From the NCBI RefSeq assembly GCF_005048155.1, contig NZ_SUMB01000008.1, positions 248,001 through 312,000 on the forward strand: a stretch of DNA of 64,000 bases, in the 5' to 3' direction. The DNA comes from Streptomyces piniterrae. Its GTDB lineage: Bacteria > Actinomycetota > Actinomycetes > Streptomycetales > Streptomycetaceae. This document shows positions 24,624-33,492 of the stretch, in pieces (position 1 is the stretch's first letter; each line of letters begins with the position of its first letter). The notes under the pieces were generated by a model. That model was not told the DNA's origin. It saw only the letters and a program-made list of their open reading frames with translations, and made no database searches. Position numbers and translations under genes: made by a program.

Positions 24624-26093
24624 CTACTTGGCGAGCAGCCCCGCCATCCACTCCTCGACGGCGGCGGAGGTACGCGGCAGCGCAGCCGACAGATTCCGGT
24701 TGCCGTCCTCCGTGACGAGGATGTCGTCCTCGATACGGACGCCGATGCCGCGGTACTCCTCGGGCACCGTCAGATCGTCGGCCTGGAAGTACAGGCCGGG
24801 CTCGACGGTGAGCACCATGCCGGGCTCCAGGGTGCCCGCCACATACGTCTCGGTGCGGGCCGCCGCGCAGTCGTGCACGTCGAGGCCGAGCATGTGGCCG
24901 GTGCCGTGCAGCGTCCAGCGGCGCTGCAGTCCGAGCTCCAGCACCCGCTCCACCGGGCCCTCCACCAGGCCCCATTCGACGAGCTTCGTGGTGAGCACCC
25001 GCTGGGCGGCGTCGTGGAAGTCGCGGTACTTCGCGCCCGGCTTGACCGCCGCGATACCGGCCTCCTGGGCCTCGTACACCGCGTCGTAGATCTTGCGCTG
25101 GAGCTCGGTGTAGCGGCCGTTGATCGGCAGGGTGCGGGTGACGTCCGCGGTGTAGAGGGTGGTGGTCTCCACGCCGGCGTCCAGGAGGAGCAGGTCACCG
25201 GAGCGGACCTGGCCGTCGTTGCGGACCCAGTGCAGGGTGGTGGCGTGCGGGCCTGCGGCGCAGATGGAGCCGTAGCCGACGTCGTTGCCCTCGACGCGGG
25301 CGCGCAGGAAGAACGTGCCCTCGATGTAGCGCTCGCTGGTCGCCTCGGCCTTGTCCAGGACCTTCACGACGTCCTCGAAGCCGCGGACGGTGGAGTCGAC
25401 GGCCTTCTGCAGCTCGCCGATCTCGAACTCGTCCTTGACCAGGCGCGCTTCGGAGAGATACACCCGGAGCTCTTCGTCGCGCTCGGCGGTGACCTTGTCG
25501 GTCAGCGCGGCCTCGATACCGGCGTCATGGCCGCGGACGACCCGGACCGGTCCGGTGGCCTCGGCCAGCGCCGAGGTGAGCTCGCGGACGTCCTTGCAGG
25601 GGACGCCGAGCAGCGCCTCGGATTCGCTGAGGCTGTTGCGGCGGCCGACCCACAGCTCGCCCATGCCGTTCAGCCAGAACTCACCGTTCTCGCGGTTGGA
25701 GCGGGGCAGCCGGTAGAGCGTCGCGTCATGGCCCTCGGCGCCGCCGGCACGCGGCTCGAGGACGAGGACGCTGTCGTCGGTCTGGTCGCCGGTGAGGTAG
25801 ACGTACTCCGTCGAAGCACGGAACGCGTACTCCGTGTCGTTGGAGCGGGTCTTGAGGTTGCCCGCCGGGATCACCAGGCGCTCACCGGGGAACCGCCGGG
25901 ACAGCGCGGTACGGCGCAGTGCGGCGTTCGGGGCCTGCTCGATCGGCTGGAGGTCTCGCAGCTCGGTGTCGGCCCAGCCGCTCTTCATGTTCTCCGCGAG
26001 CTCGTCCGATACGCCGGGGTAAAGGCCGTTCTTGCGCTGCTTGATCGGCTGCTCGTCCTCGCCCGGGGTCTCCGGTGTGGGCGCGTCGGTCAC
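24624..26093 (-). CDS. Xaa-Pro aminopeptidase (aminopeptidase P family, M24B)
   Basis: About 489 residues from GTG 26093 (VTDAPTPETPGEDE), 4 bases after AGGAGG; the ATG one codon earlier is too close to that site. The N-terminal aminopeptidase-P domain has a conserved YLTGDQTDDSVLVL. The C-terminal pita-bread domain carries the dinuclear metal ligands: Asp in LLLLDAGVE, Asp in YTADVTRTLP, His in LHGTGHMLGLDVHD, Glu in TVEPGLYF and Glu in GVRIEDDILVTEDG. It removes N-terminal residues that precede proline, in the cytoplasm. parS lies about 35 bp upstream of its start. Confidence 0.94.
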   Translation of the reverse strand: MTDAPTPETPGEDEQPIKQRKNGLYPGVSDELAENMKSGWADTELRDLQPIEQAPNAALRRTALSRRFPGERLVIPAGNLKTRSNDTEYAFRASTEYVYLTGDQTDDSVLVLEPRAGGAEGHDATLYRLPRSNRENGEFWLNGMGELWVGRRNSLSESEALLGVPCKDVRELTSALAEATGPVRVVRGHDAGIEAALTDKVTAERDEELRVYLSEARLVKDEFEIGELQKAVDSTVRGFEDVVKVLDKAEATSERYIEGTFFLRARVEGNDVGYGSICAAGPHATTLHWVRNDGQVRSGDLLLLDAGVETTTLYTADVTRTLPINGRYTELQRKIYDAVYEAQEAGIAAVKPGAKYRDFHDAAQRVLTTKLVEWGLVEGPVERVLELGLQRRWTLHGTGHMLGLDVHDCAAARTETYVAGTLEPGMVLTVEPGLYFQADDLTVPEEYRGIGVRIEDDILVTEDGNRNLSAALPRTSAAVEEWMAGLLAK

Positions 26094-26126
26094 CATGCCT
26101 CCTTTTAAGAGTGAACCGCTGTGAGC

Positions 26127-26142
26127 TGTTTCACGTGAAACG
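26127..26142. promoter_or_regulatory. parS: parS centromere-like site (ParB binding)
   Basis: TGTTTCACGTGAAACG contains the perfect 14-base palindrome GTTTCACGTGAAAC and matches the bacterial parS consensus at 15 of 16 positions. It lies in the intergenic space between the aminopeptidase and SpoIIE-like genes. Streptomyces parS sites concentrate around oriC, so it also hints at the chromosomal location. Confidence 0.93.
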
Positions 26143-26264
26143 GCCCCGAGCGGGAACCGCATTCCATCGTAAGTGCGGATTCATGGCGGTCCAGGGGCGC
26201 CGGATGTGACCTCGCATGCGGCGAGCCCCGCACGGCGCCGCCGCGTGGGGCTCCCCAGCACCTA

Positions 26265-26299
26265 CTGCTCGTCGAAGCAGTCGCGCGCTACTCGTCGAA
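26265..26299. repeat. Duplicated 3' end of the SpoIIE-like gene
   Basis: The last codons and stop of the SpoIIE-like gene (ctactcgtcgaa, 26288-26299) recur with one change at 26265-26276. It is similar to the duplicated ends of other genes in this window. Confidence 0.55.
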
Positions 26300-27838
26300 A
26301 TGGGCCGCGAGCAGTACGACGTCCTCCTCAGAGGTGGGATCGTCCAGGCCCTGCGGCAGAACGGTGCGCAGAATGTGATCGACGATGGCCTCCGGATCGT
26401 GCCGGATGGCCCTCGGGACGCCCGCGGCCGCGGCGTGCAGCCGGGCGAAGGCGCGGTCCATGGGCTCCCCGGTGCGGTGCAGCAGCCCGTCGCTGTACAG
26501 CAGCAGGGTCTCGCCGGGAGCCGGCGAGACCTCGACACTCGGCGCTTCCCAGCAGGCGAGCATGCCCAGCGGCGCGGACAGCGACGTCTCCACGAATTCG
26601 GTCCGCAGATCACCGAGGATCAGCGGCGGGCAGTGCCCCGCCCCGGCGAGCACCAGCTTGCGCGGGAACGGGTCGGCGGGCCCGGCCGGCATCGACGGCG
26701 CGGGCGGTCCGCCCGGTGTGCCGGGCGGCGGCTCGGTGAACGCGAACAGCGCGGTGGCGCTGCGGGCCGGCTCGGTCAGCCGCAGCAGCAGCTCCAGGTC
26801 GGAGAGGACCGCGACCGGATCCTCGCCCTCCATGACGGCGTACGCGCGCAGCGAGGCGCGCAGCCGCCCCATGGCCGCCACCGCGCTCGGCCCTGACCCG
26901 GTGACCGACCCGACGGCGAGGCCCAGCGCGCCGTCGGGCAGCGGCAGCGCGTCGTACCAGTCGCCGCCGCCGAGCGGCCCGGTGCTGTGCGCCACCGCGA
27001 GCCGTACGCCGGGGACCCGCGGCAGCCGGCTGGGCAGCAGCTCCTCGCGGAGCGTTTGCGCGTCGTGCCGGCTGCGATGGAGCTCCAGGAGGCGGGCGAG
27101 GTGCTCCGAGGCGTGCGCCCGGTAGAGGCCGATGAGGTGCCGCTGGCGTTCGGTGGGCTCGGCGGGCTCGTCGTAGAGCCAGACCGCGGCGCCGATCCTG
27201 CCGATCGGTTCGGCGGTCAGCGGGACGGCGTAGCTGGCGGCGTAGCCGAGGCGCGCGGCGACCTCGCGCAGGCGGGGGTCGAGGTCCTTCTCACCGGGGA
27301 TGTCCGGCTCGGCGATCTCGGTACGGGCGTCGCCGGCGGTGCCCGGCTCGGGGAGGCCGTCCAGTATCCGCGCGTACGACAGCGCGCTCCGGGGGATGGT
27401 CTCGATGTGACCGATGTCGGACCGGCGGAGGCCGAGGCCGAGAGAGGTGTCCGGGCCCCTTCCGTCGGACGGTTCGACGACGACGAGGCCGCGCTGCGCG
27501 CCGACCAGGTACGCGCCGGCGCGCAGCATCTCGTGGAGGGCTTCCTCCAACGTGCGGGTGCGCGCGAGCTGTTCGGTGAGGTCGTGCAGGGTGCTGAGGT
27601 CGGAGATCCAGCCGGCGAGCCGGTCCTGGACGGCGATCAGCTGATCGACGGGGGAGACGTCCGGGGGGACGACGTCTTGGGCCTCCGCAGAGGCGCCCGG
27701 GGCGCCGGGAGGGGGGTCGGACGAGGCGTCCGAGGGGGTGTCCGCGGGGGCGTGCGCCGCGAGCGGATCGGCAGTGTGCGCGGGGCTGGGAAGTGTAGGT
27801 TCGATTCCAGCCACTTTTGGCACGTGAGGGGCAGTCAT
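26288..27838 (-). CDS. GAF-SpoIIE (PP2C-like) domain protein with atypical metal sites
   Basis: 516 residues. A Pro/Ala-rich N-terminus of about 60 residues is followed by a short helix and a GAF domain (about 80-250). A SpoIIE-type PP2C domain follows (about 285-515), showing GGGDWYDALPLPDG, YSDGLLHRTGEP and EEDVVLLAAHF. Where active enzymes have GDVxGHG, this one has VGSVTGSGPSAVAAMG, so the usual metal-binding Asp and following His are replaced by Ser. Either it is a weak phosphatase or it acts as a binding partner. Such proteins dephosphorylate anti-anti-sigma factors. It is divergent from the AT-richer region at 27850-28150 and has no obvious partner gene beside it. Confidence 0.88.
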   Translation of the reverse strand: MTAPHVPKVAGIEPTLPSPAHTADPLAAHAPADTPSDASSDPPPGAPGASAEAQDVVPPDVSPVDQLIAVQDRLAGWISDLSTLHDLTEQLARTRTLEEALHEMLRAGAYLVGAQRGLVVVEPSDGRGPDTSLGLGLRRSDIGHIETIPRSALSYARILDGLPEPGTAGDARTEIAEPDIPGEKDLDPRLREVAARLGYAASYAVPLTAEPIGRIGAAVWLYDEPAEPTERQRHLIGLYRAHASEHLARLLELHRSRHDAQTLREELLPSRLPRVPGVRLAVAHSTGPLGGGDWYDALPLPDGALGLAVGSVTGSGPSAVAAMGRLRASLRAYAVMEGEDPVAVLSDLELLLRLTEPARSATALFAFTEPPPGTPGGPPAPSMPAGPADPFPRKLVLAGAGHCPPLILGDLRTEFVETSLSAPLGMLACWEAPSVEVSPAPGETLLLYSDGLLHRTGEPMDRAFARLHAAAAGVPRAIRHDPEAIVDHILRTVLPQGLDDPTSEEDVVLLAAHFDE

Positions 27839-27847
27839 GGCCGACGG

Positions 27848-28138
27848 CTAACGTCGTGCCCGGTATATCCCCAGGTCAGGCCGCATTTTGGTAGGGAGTG
27901 CGGCATTTTGTTGAGTGGTGTTGTGCGGTACAGGTGGCCGCTCAATTTCCTCAATAGCATCGCAAACCCCCATGTCATGCTGCTCCGCTATCAATGCCTC
28001 CACATGTACACGCACCAAGGTTGCGATGTCCAGCATTGTCCCGATGGGGTTTGCGGTGTCAACGAGGTCTGTATATTGGCCTGAAAATAGCCCCCCGAAC
28101 GTCAATTTGAGGTCGACTGACGGCGATCGACAGCGCGT
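27848..28138 (-). CDS. Hypothetical AT-richer small gene
   Basis: A frame of about 96 residues from ATG near 28138 (MTRCRSPSVDLKLTFGG) to TAG at 27848. Its composition is protein-like (IGTMLDIATLVRVHVEALIAEQ, GVCDAIEEIERPPVP), but its third codon positions are much less GC-biased than its neighbours. That suggests recent acquisition or a decaying gene. I recognise no family. No convincing ribosome-binding site is seen, and an upstream in-frame ATG exists at 28195. Chance coding cannot be excluded. Confidence 0.35.
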   Translation of the reverse strand, partial: TRCRSPSVDLKLTFGGLFSGQYTDLVDTANPIGTMLDIATLVRVHVEALIAEQHDMGVCDAIEEIERPPVPHNTTQQNAALPTKMRPDLGIYRARR

Positions 28139-28538
28139 CATCTCCACAGTGGCGGGTACGTAATCGGAAAGGTGCGGGGCAAGTTGGGGCCGCACCGGAA
28201 CTCTCCGGCGGGCACCGGCGTCTCATACGGCGACGACCGCGACGCACCTCCCCGTGGCGGGATCGCACGACGGAAGCGCAAGCGCCATGCGCGCGCCACC
28301 CTCCGCCACGTTCCACGCTCGGCGTACGGCGTGATGCGCTGCTTGTACAGCGGTGACCAATGATCCACGCAATGTGATCCATGTGGGATCTATGGGTGAG
28401 AGATCGACGTGTGATCGGCCCCAGGGTCGTTTGACCAGGTCGCATGAAGCGCCACGCAGCAGATGAAGCACGAAGCGGTATGCGGCATGTAGTGCGATGG
28501 ACATAGCCCTCGGCGTTAACGGAAAGGAACGAGCGCTC

Positions 28539-29288
28539 ATGCGCGAGATCCTCGGAAGGCGACGCAAGCTCCTGTTCCGGCGCGGCGGAAGGTCGGCGCT
28601 GCTCGGTGCGGCGCTCCACTGCGCCACCGAGTGGCGGTGGCCCGTACTTCCCGGTGTGGGACTGCGGTCCGGCGGTCGCCAGCCCGTCGGCGGCCGGCTC
28701 GGCCTCGGTGAGCGGGTCAGCCGCCCCTGCGGCTGTCCCGACCCCGACTGTGCGGTACCCGGCGCGCACCCCTTCGACCCCGGGTTGCTGGCCGCCACCA
28801 CCGATGCCCGGATGGTGCGCTGGTGGTGGGCGAACCGCCCGGACGCCCCGGTCCTGCTGGCCACCGGCGGCCGTGCGCCCTGCGCGGTGAGCCTGCCGGC
28901 CGTGGCCGGCGCCCGCGCGCTGGCCGCCCTGGACCACTTCGGCGTCCGCCTCGGCCCCGTGGTGGCCACGCCCACCCGCTGGTCGCTGCTGGTAGCGCCG
29001 TACGACCTGGCGGAGTTGGGCGAACTGCTGAACTCGCAGGACTGGGTGCCCAGCTCGCTGCGGTTCCACGGGGACGGCGGCTATCTGGTGCTCCCGCCCT
29101 CCCAGATCGGCGCCGGCAAGGTGCGCTGGGAGCGGCCGCCGGCGTCCCCCAAGCGCTCAACTTCGTTCGAGCAGGGGGGACCCCCACCGTCGGCCGCGCC
29201 CTGGCTGCCCAAGGTCGCCACGATCGTCGACGCGCTGGTCATGGCGAGCACCAGCACACCGGACGGCGGCAGCCGGCTGGCGTACTGA
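28539..29288 (+). CDS. Bifunctional primase/polymerase N-terminal-like protein
   Basis: 249 residues from ATG 28539 (MREILGRRRKLL), with AAGGA upstream; an ATG 42 bases earlier is less likely. The sequence contains CATEWRWPVLPGVGL, RPCGCPDPDCAVPGAHP, MVRWWWANRPDAPVLLATG and RFHGDGGYLVLPPS. This is the pattern of prim-pol-like proteins common in Streptomyces. The catalytic DxD of true prim-pols is not visible where expected (CAVSLPAVAGARAL), so enzymatic activity is doubtful. It may regulate or accompany DNA metabolism. A second, canonical prim-pol gene lies at 37.4 kb. Confidence 0.75.
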   Translation: MREILGRRRKLLFRRGGRSALLGAALHCATEWRWPVLPGVGLRSGGRQPVGGRLGLGERVSRPCGCPDPDCAVPGAHPFDPGLLAATTDARMVRWWWANRPDAPVLLATGGRAPCAVSLPAVAGARALAALDHFGVRLGPVVATPTRWSLLVAPYDLAELGELLNSQDWVPSSLRFHGDGGYLVLPPSQIGAGKVRWERPPASPKRSTSFEQGGPPPSAAPWLPKVATIVDALVMASTSTPDGGSRLAY

Positions 29289-29601
29289 ACGGGGCACCGG
29301 GCGGTCGCCGACCAGCCGAACTTCGGTCCCGGACCGCTCCGCGCGTGGCCGAAACCCGCCGTTCGCCACGGCGGTTGAGGTAAAGCGGAGCCCGCCGCCA
29401 CCGCGGGCTCCGCCGGCCCGGAAAGCCCGTGTGCCAACGGCCCGGGAAGATCGCCCGGCCAAGTTCACCCTTACGGGTGTGAGCAGGCCGTACCACTACG
29501 GGAAATGGGTGTTCGGGCCCCAGGTGACACGTTCGCCGACCGATAGGTTCGGCGCACCGTCAAGCCGTCGTCGACGGCACATCGATCGCAGGTGGCCCCC
29601 C
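29289..29601. other. Noncoding gap before secreted protein gene
   Basis: About 310 bases with no gene. The right part carries a possible -10 TAGGTT near 29543 and an AT-richer stretch that would suit the promoter of the secreted protein. Confidence 0.35.
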
Positions 29602-30204
29602 ATGCAGCGTGTCCCCCATCCCCGCCTGATCGCGCTGGCCGGCACGGTGGTGCTGGCCGTCGCCGTCCCTCTCGCCGCCGCGACGGCCGGTCCGGCGGAC
29701 GGCCTTACGTCGGACACACGGCCCGATAGAGCCGCCGAACGCACCAAGACCGACAAGTCCGTTAAGCCTGCCGCCGCCAGGGGAGCCGGCGACACGGTCG
29801 CCGGGAAGGTCCTCGCCGACCTCGGACTCCCGCTGCTGCCCGAAGGTCGCCGCACCACCCGCTGCGGCCCCGAACTCGCCTCTCCCCAGGGCATCGAGGC
29901 GCAGACCTGTGTCCTCGCCGAACGCGGTCTGACCTGGGCAAGGACGTACTACCGCAACCCGACGGGCGCCCCGCTGCGGGCCGTGCTGACGCTGCTGCGA
30001 CCGGACGGCAGGACCATCCAGGTGCACTGCGAGGTGGCGGCGGAGGACGTACCGGGGATGTGCGAGACGCCGACCGGGGCGACGGTGCGCAAGGACCGGC
30101 TGCCGTACGGGGCGGTGGCGGAGATCGCCGATGCGGCGGGTGAGCGGCTGCTGCTGCGCTCCGGCGGCAACTCGGCACCGCACGACGCGGGTTCGGGTCG
30201 ATGA
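29602..30204 (+). CDS. Secreted hypothetical protein
   Basis: 200 residues from ATG 29602 (MQRVPHPRLIALAGTVVLAVAVPLAAATAG), with a Sec signal of about 30 residues. The mature part contains a Lys/Ala linker and a domain with three or four Cys (TTRCGPELASPQGIEAQTCVLAERG, VHCEVAAEDVPGMCETPTG). A Trp-Ala-Arg-Thr-Tyr-Tyr-Arg-Asn stretch lies in between. Paired Cys suggest disulfides in an extracellular domain. I do not recognise the family. Confidence 0.7.
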   Translation: MQRVPHPRLIALAGTVVLAVAVPLAAATAGPADGLTSDTRPDRAAERTKTDKSVKPAAARGAGDTVAGKVLADLGLPLLPEGRRTTRCGPELASPQGIEAQTCVLAERGLTWARTYYRNPTGAPLRAVLTLLRPDGRTIQVHCEVAAEDVPGMCETPTGATVRKDRLPYGAVAEIADAAGERLLLRSGGNSAPHDAGSGR

Positions 30205-30433
30205 GGTCCCGGAAGGCGGGGGAGGCGGTCGGCCGCGGGGAAGGACGTCCGGCGGCGGACATGGAAGCGCCCGGTCGCTGGCGACGGGGGATGCACCAGC
30301 GACCGGGCTTTTAGAACCGTAACAAGAGATCCGCGGTTCGCAAATTCGATCGTGGATTTCCGGACGCCTATTTACCGGCAGGTATGGGGAGTTGTGACGG
30401 GTGTCACGCGTGTGCCTGCCGGGGCTCGAAGCG

Positions 30434-31399
30434 TCAGCTCAGGGTGATCTGCCGGTTGGTGAGACCGCCGCGCGAACGACGCTCCTCGGCGGTCAGCGGG
30501 GCGTCCGACGCGAGCGCCCCGTCGAGCCGCTCGGCGAACGCGGCGGCCGGGCCGGCCACGTCCTCGGCGCTCATCGACGAGGGCAGGTCCCAGACCGGGA
30601 CGACCAGTCCGTGGGCCCGGAACGACCCGACCAGCCTGGTGCCTTCGCCGAGCGAGGAGGTGCCCGCGGCGTGCAGCCGGGCGAGCGCGTCCAGCAGCTT
30701 CTCCTCGGGGTAGGAGGTGACCCAGCGCAGATGGTTCTTCTCGGGGGCCTCGCACCAGTACGCGCCCTCCAGGCCGGAGATCCGGGCGGTCGGGATGGCC
30801 GCGGCGTTCGCCCGCTCCAGGGAGGCGGCGACCTCTCCGGTGGCGTTCTCGGCGTTCTCCACCCAGAACTCGAAGCCGGTGTGGACGACCGGCTCGAAAG
30901 CCGCATTCGGGTCCAACAGGTCCTGCAGCCGCGGCCCGTCGGCGGCGGCACGTCCGGCGGGGACCGGATTGCCCGGCTCGGTGGTCAGCGCGCGCTGGAG
31001 GGTGTCCGCGAGGTCGCGGCTGATGTCGCCGGAGGCGGTGTCGTTCTGCAGGCCGAGCAGCACCGCGCCGTTGTCGCGGCGCAGCGCCGGCCAGGCCATC
31101 GGCAGCACGGTCGCGAGCGTCACGGACGGGACGCCGTCGGGCAGTCCGCCCTTCAGCGTCAGTTCGGCCGTCGCGGCGGGCACCAGCTCGCGCAGCGCCA
31201 CCCAGTCGCATTCGCCGGCCAGGCCCTCGAAGGGGCGCTGGACCAGCTCGGTGGCGGCGTGCGCCGCGCTGCGGCCGTGACAGGCCTTGTAGCGGCGGCC
31301 CGAACCGCACGGGCAGGGCTCACGGGCGCCGACGACCGGTACCTCCCCGGTCGTCTGCGGTGCTGCGGCGCGGGGCTGGGGGCGGCGCTTCTTGGCCAT
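30434..31399 (-). CDS. DUF5926 family protein with SEC-C zinc motif
   Basis: 321 residues. After a basic start (MAKKRRPQPRAA) there is a SEC-C metal-binding motif, REPCPCGSGRRYKACHG (CxC...CH). A roughly 270-residue domain typical of DUF5926 follows (LPMAWPALRRDNGAVLLGLQNDTASGDISRDLA, GFEFWVENAENATGEVAASLERANAAAIPT, YWCEAPEKNHLRWVTSYPEEKLLDAL). The function is unknown; SEC-C motifs often mediate protein or ribosome contacts. The gene stands alone. Confidence 0.88.
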   Translation of the reverse strand: MAKKRRPQPRAAAPQTTGEVPVVGAREPCPCGSGRRYKACHGRSAAHAATELVQRPFEGLAGECDWVALRELVPAATAELTLKGGLPDGVPSVTLATVLPMAWPALRRDNGAVLLGLQNDTASGDISRDLADTLQRALTTEPGNPVPAGRAAADGPRLQDLLDPNAAFEPVVHTGFEFWVENAENATGEVAASLERANAAAIPTARISGLEGAYWCEAPEKNHLRWVTSYPEEKLLDALARLHAAGTSSLGEGTRLVGSFRAHGLVVPVWDLPSSMSAEDVAGPAAAFAERLDGALASDAPLTAEERRSRGGLTNRQITLS

Positions 31400-31554
31400 G
31401 GCGGCGGTGTCTCCTGGTCGATCCTGGGCGTACGGACGCGTTTCGGCGCGAGCCTAGAGGATGCGTGCCCTGGAGACGGTGTACGGCTTGGCGGTGTGCG
31501 GACGCCGGGTCGCTCGGCGCGTGCCGGCTCGGTGCTCGGCGCGCCGGGTGCGCG

Positions 31555-32238
31555 CTACGCCGGGTCGTCGAAGTCCGCGAAGGTCAGTCCGGACGGCAGT
31601 CCGGGGACCGGTCCCCGGGCGAGCGACGGCGGCAGATCGTCCGTCAGATCGCGGGCCAGGTCCACGCGCGTAGCGAACGCGCCTTGAAGAGAGAGCACGG
31701 CCCATACCGTCACCTCGCCGGCGACGGTGTCGCGGACGCCCCAGTCCTTGGCGAGCGAGCGGATGATCGCCAGCCCGCGGCCGCCGTGTGCCGTGACCGA
31801 CGGAGTGGCCGGAAGTGGGCGGGTCGGGCCACCGCCGTCCGTGACCGAGACCGTCAGCCTTCCCTCGGCATCGATGCGCCAGGAAGCGCGGACGGAGTCC
31901 GGTGGAGTGCCTCGCGAGGAGCTCCGTACGGAATTTGACGATCCGTTTTCGTTTATCGGACGTGCATGCCGACACGAATTGCTGAGGAGTTCAGAAAGGA
32001 TAAGGACCGCGTCATCGACGACTGTGTCCTGAACTCCACTTGCCAACAGCTCTTCGCGCATGCGCCGTCTGGCCATGCCCACACCCGTCGGACCATGGGG
32101 TACGGCCATGATCGACGACGTCGGCACCTCTTGTGCCACCACCAACGCCACCCCCGAGACCTCCTTTGCCCCACGCCACGGGATGAATGCCCCATTGGAC
32201 TGGACCGGAAACCGGCCAATCACCTCGCAGTGACGCAC
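31555..32238 (-). CDS. ATP-binding regulator (anti-sigma factor-type HATPase)
   Basis: 227 residues from GTG 32238. The GHKL fold has N box LSELLSNSCRHAR, G1 VTDGGGPTRP and G2 HGGRGLAIIRSLAKDWGV. An N-terminal extension (VIGRFPVQSNGAFIPWRGAKEVSGVALVVAQEVPTSS) is typical of a streptomycete anti-sigma-like family. The protein ends with LTFADFDDPA. It is likely to bind or phosphorylate an antagonist and so adjust sigma factor activity. An inner start near residue 44 is possible. Confidence 0.82.
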   Translation of the reverse strand: MRHCEVIGRFPVQSNGAFIPWRGAKEVSGVALVVAQEVPTSSIMAVPHGPTGVGMARRRMREELLASGVQDTVVDDAVLILSELLSNSCRHARPINENGSSNSVRSSSRGTPPDSVRASWRIDAEGRLTVSVTDGGGPTRPLPATPSVTAHGGRGLAIIRSLAKDWGVRDTVAGEVTVWAVLSLQGAFATRVDLARDLTDDLPPSLARGPVPGLPSGLTFADFDDPA

Positions 32239-32291
32239 TCGACACGATCGAATACGGATCGAATGCGCCGGTGCACACCCTGTGATGAGCC

Positions 32292-33137
32292 TTACCTAAG
32301 GCCGAGCTGGTTTCGTACCTGTTTGGGGCGGTTGGTAATGATTGCGTCCACGCCCAGATCCCGGCACAACTCGACGTCGTCCGCCTCGTTCACCGTCCAC
32401 ACGTGGACGCGATGGCCCGCGGCATGCGCCTTGGCGACGTATTCGGGGTGCGCGCGCAGGATGCGGATGCCGGGGCCCGCGATGCCGACGCCCGGGGGCA
32501 GCCGGCCGTCACGCTGCCGCGGAGTGAGGAACTGCATCAGAAAGACGCCGGGGATCCCCGGCGCGGCCGCCCGTACGCGGTGCAGCGAGCGGGCCGAGAA
32601 GCTCATGACGCGGACCGGCGGAGCCTGACCGGAGCCCATGGCCGGATTCGTATGCCCGAACCGTCCGAGCAGCTCGACCAGCCGCTCCTCCACCTGTCCG
32701 GCCCATCGGGTCGGGTGTTTGGTCTCGATGGCCAGCTCGACCCGGCGGTCCGCGTCGGCGACCAGCTCCAGCAGCCGCTCCAGAGTCAGTACGGAGGTCC
32801 GCTCCGGGTCGTCGTACTGCAGGTCCGGGGCCTCCCGGTCGTGCGCGCCGGCCTTCCAGGATCCGAAGTCGAGCGTCGCGAGATCGGCCAGCTCCAGGGC
32901 GGAGACGGCGCCGCGCCCGTTGGAGGTCCGGTTCACCCGCCGGTCGTGGACGCAGACCAGATGGCCGTCGGCGGTCAGCCGGACATCGCACTCCAGGGCG
33001 TCCGCGCCGTCCTCGATGGCCTTGCGGTAGGCGGTCAGCGTGTGCTCCGGGGCGTCCTCGGAGGCACCGCGATGGGCTACCACGGAGATCGCGTGCGGAC
33101 CCGGACGGGCGTCCTGGGCGGGGCGTGCATAGGTCAC
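32292..33137 (-). CDS. Glycerophosphodiester phosphodiesterase
   Basis: 281 residues from GTG 33137 (VTYARPAQDARPG). No ribosome-binding site is seen, so it may be leaderless. The TIM barrel has VVAHRGASEDAPEHTLTAY (catalytic His, Glu), DALECDVRLTADGHLVCVHDRRVNRTSNG (Glu, Asp, second His), ELAIETKHPTRW and VHVWTVNEADD. It hydrolyses glycerophosphodiesters to glycerol-3-phosphate and an alcohol. No signal peptide is seen, so it is cytoplasmic. A longer frame upstream to 33245 has less likely starts. Confidence 0.93.
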   Translation of the reverse strand: MTYARPAQDARPGPHAISVVAHRGASEDAPEHTLTAYRKAIEDGADALECDVRLTADGHLVCVHDRRVNRTSNGRGAVSALELADLATLDFGSWKAGAHDREAPDLQYDDPERTSVLTLERLLELVADADRRVELAIETKHPTRWAGQVEERLVELLGRFGHTNPAMGSGQAPPVRVMSFSARSLHRVRAAAPGIPGVFLMQFLTPRQRDGRLPPGVGIAGPGIRILRAHPEYVAKAHAAGHRVHVWTVNEADDVELCRDLGVDAIITNRPKQVRNQLGLR

Positions 33138-33492
33138 CGCGTTATCGTGCCATCCACCGTCGCCGGGCCGCTTGTGCGGTGCCTGGGGCGGATCACAGGG
33201 GATGCGCCGGATTTGTCCGGCATAAAGGATGAGGGGAACGGTCACAGGCTCGGCTTACGGCGGTCTGACGCGCGGTGGGCAAGGCTAGGAGGTCGAGACT
33301 CGCCCGTATCGCCCTGATCGTGAATCCTGGAGTTCCGGAACCAGGAGCTCGCCTCCAGGGAGCTCCGGGTTCGGCACCCCAGTGGACAGCGGAAGCGGTA
33401 GATCCGGCAGAACCGTAGATCCTGAAGAACACATGAAGAAAGACACCGACCGGGCCGTGGGCCGGCCCGGTCGTGAAGCTGAGGAGAGAGCT

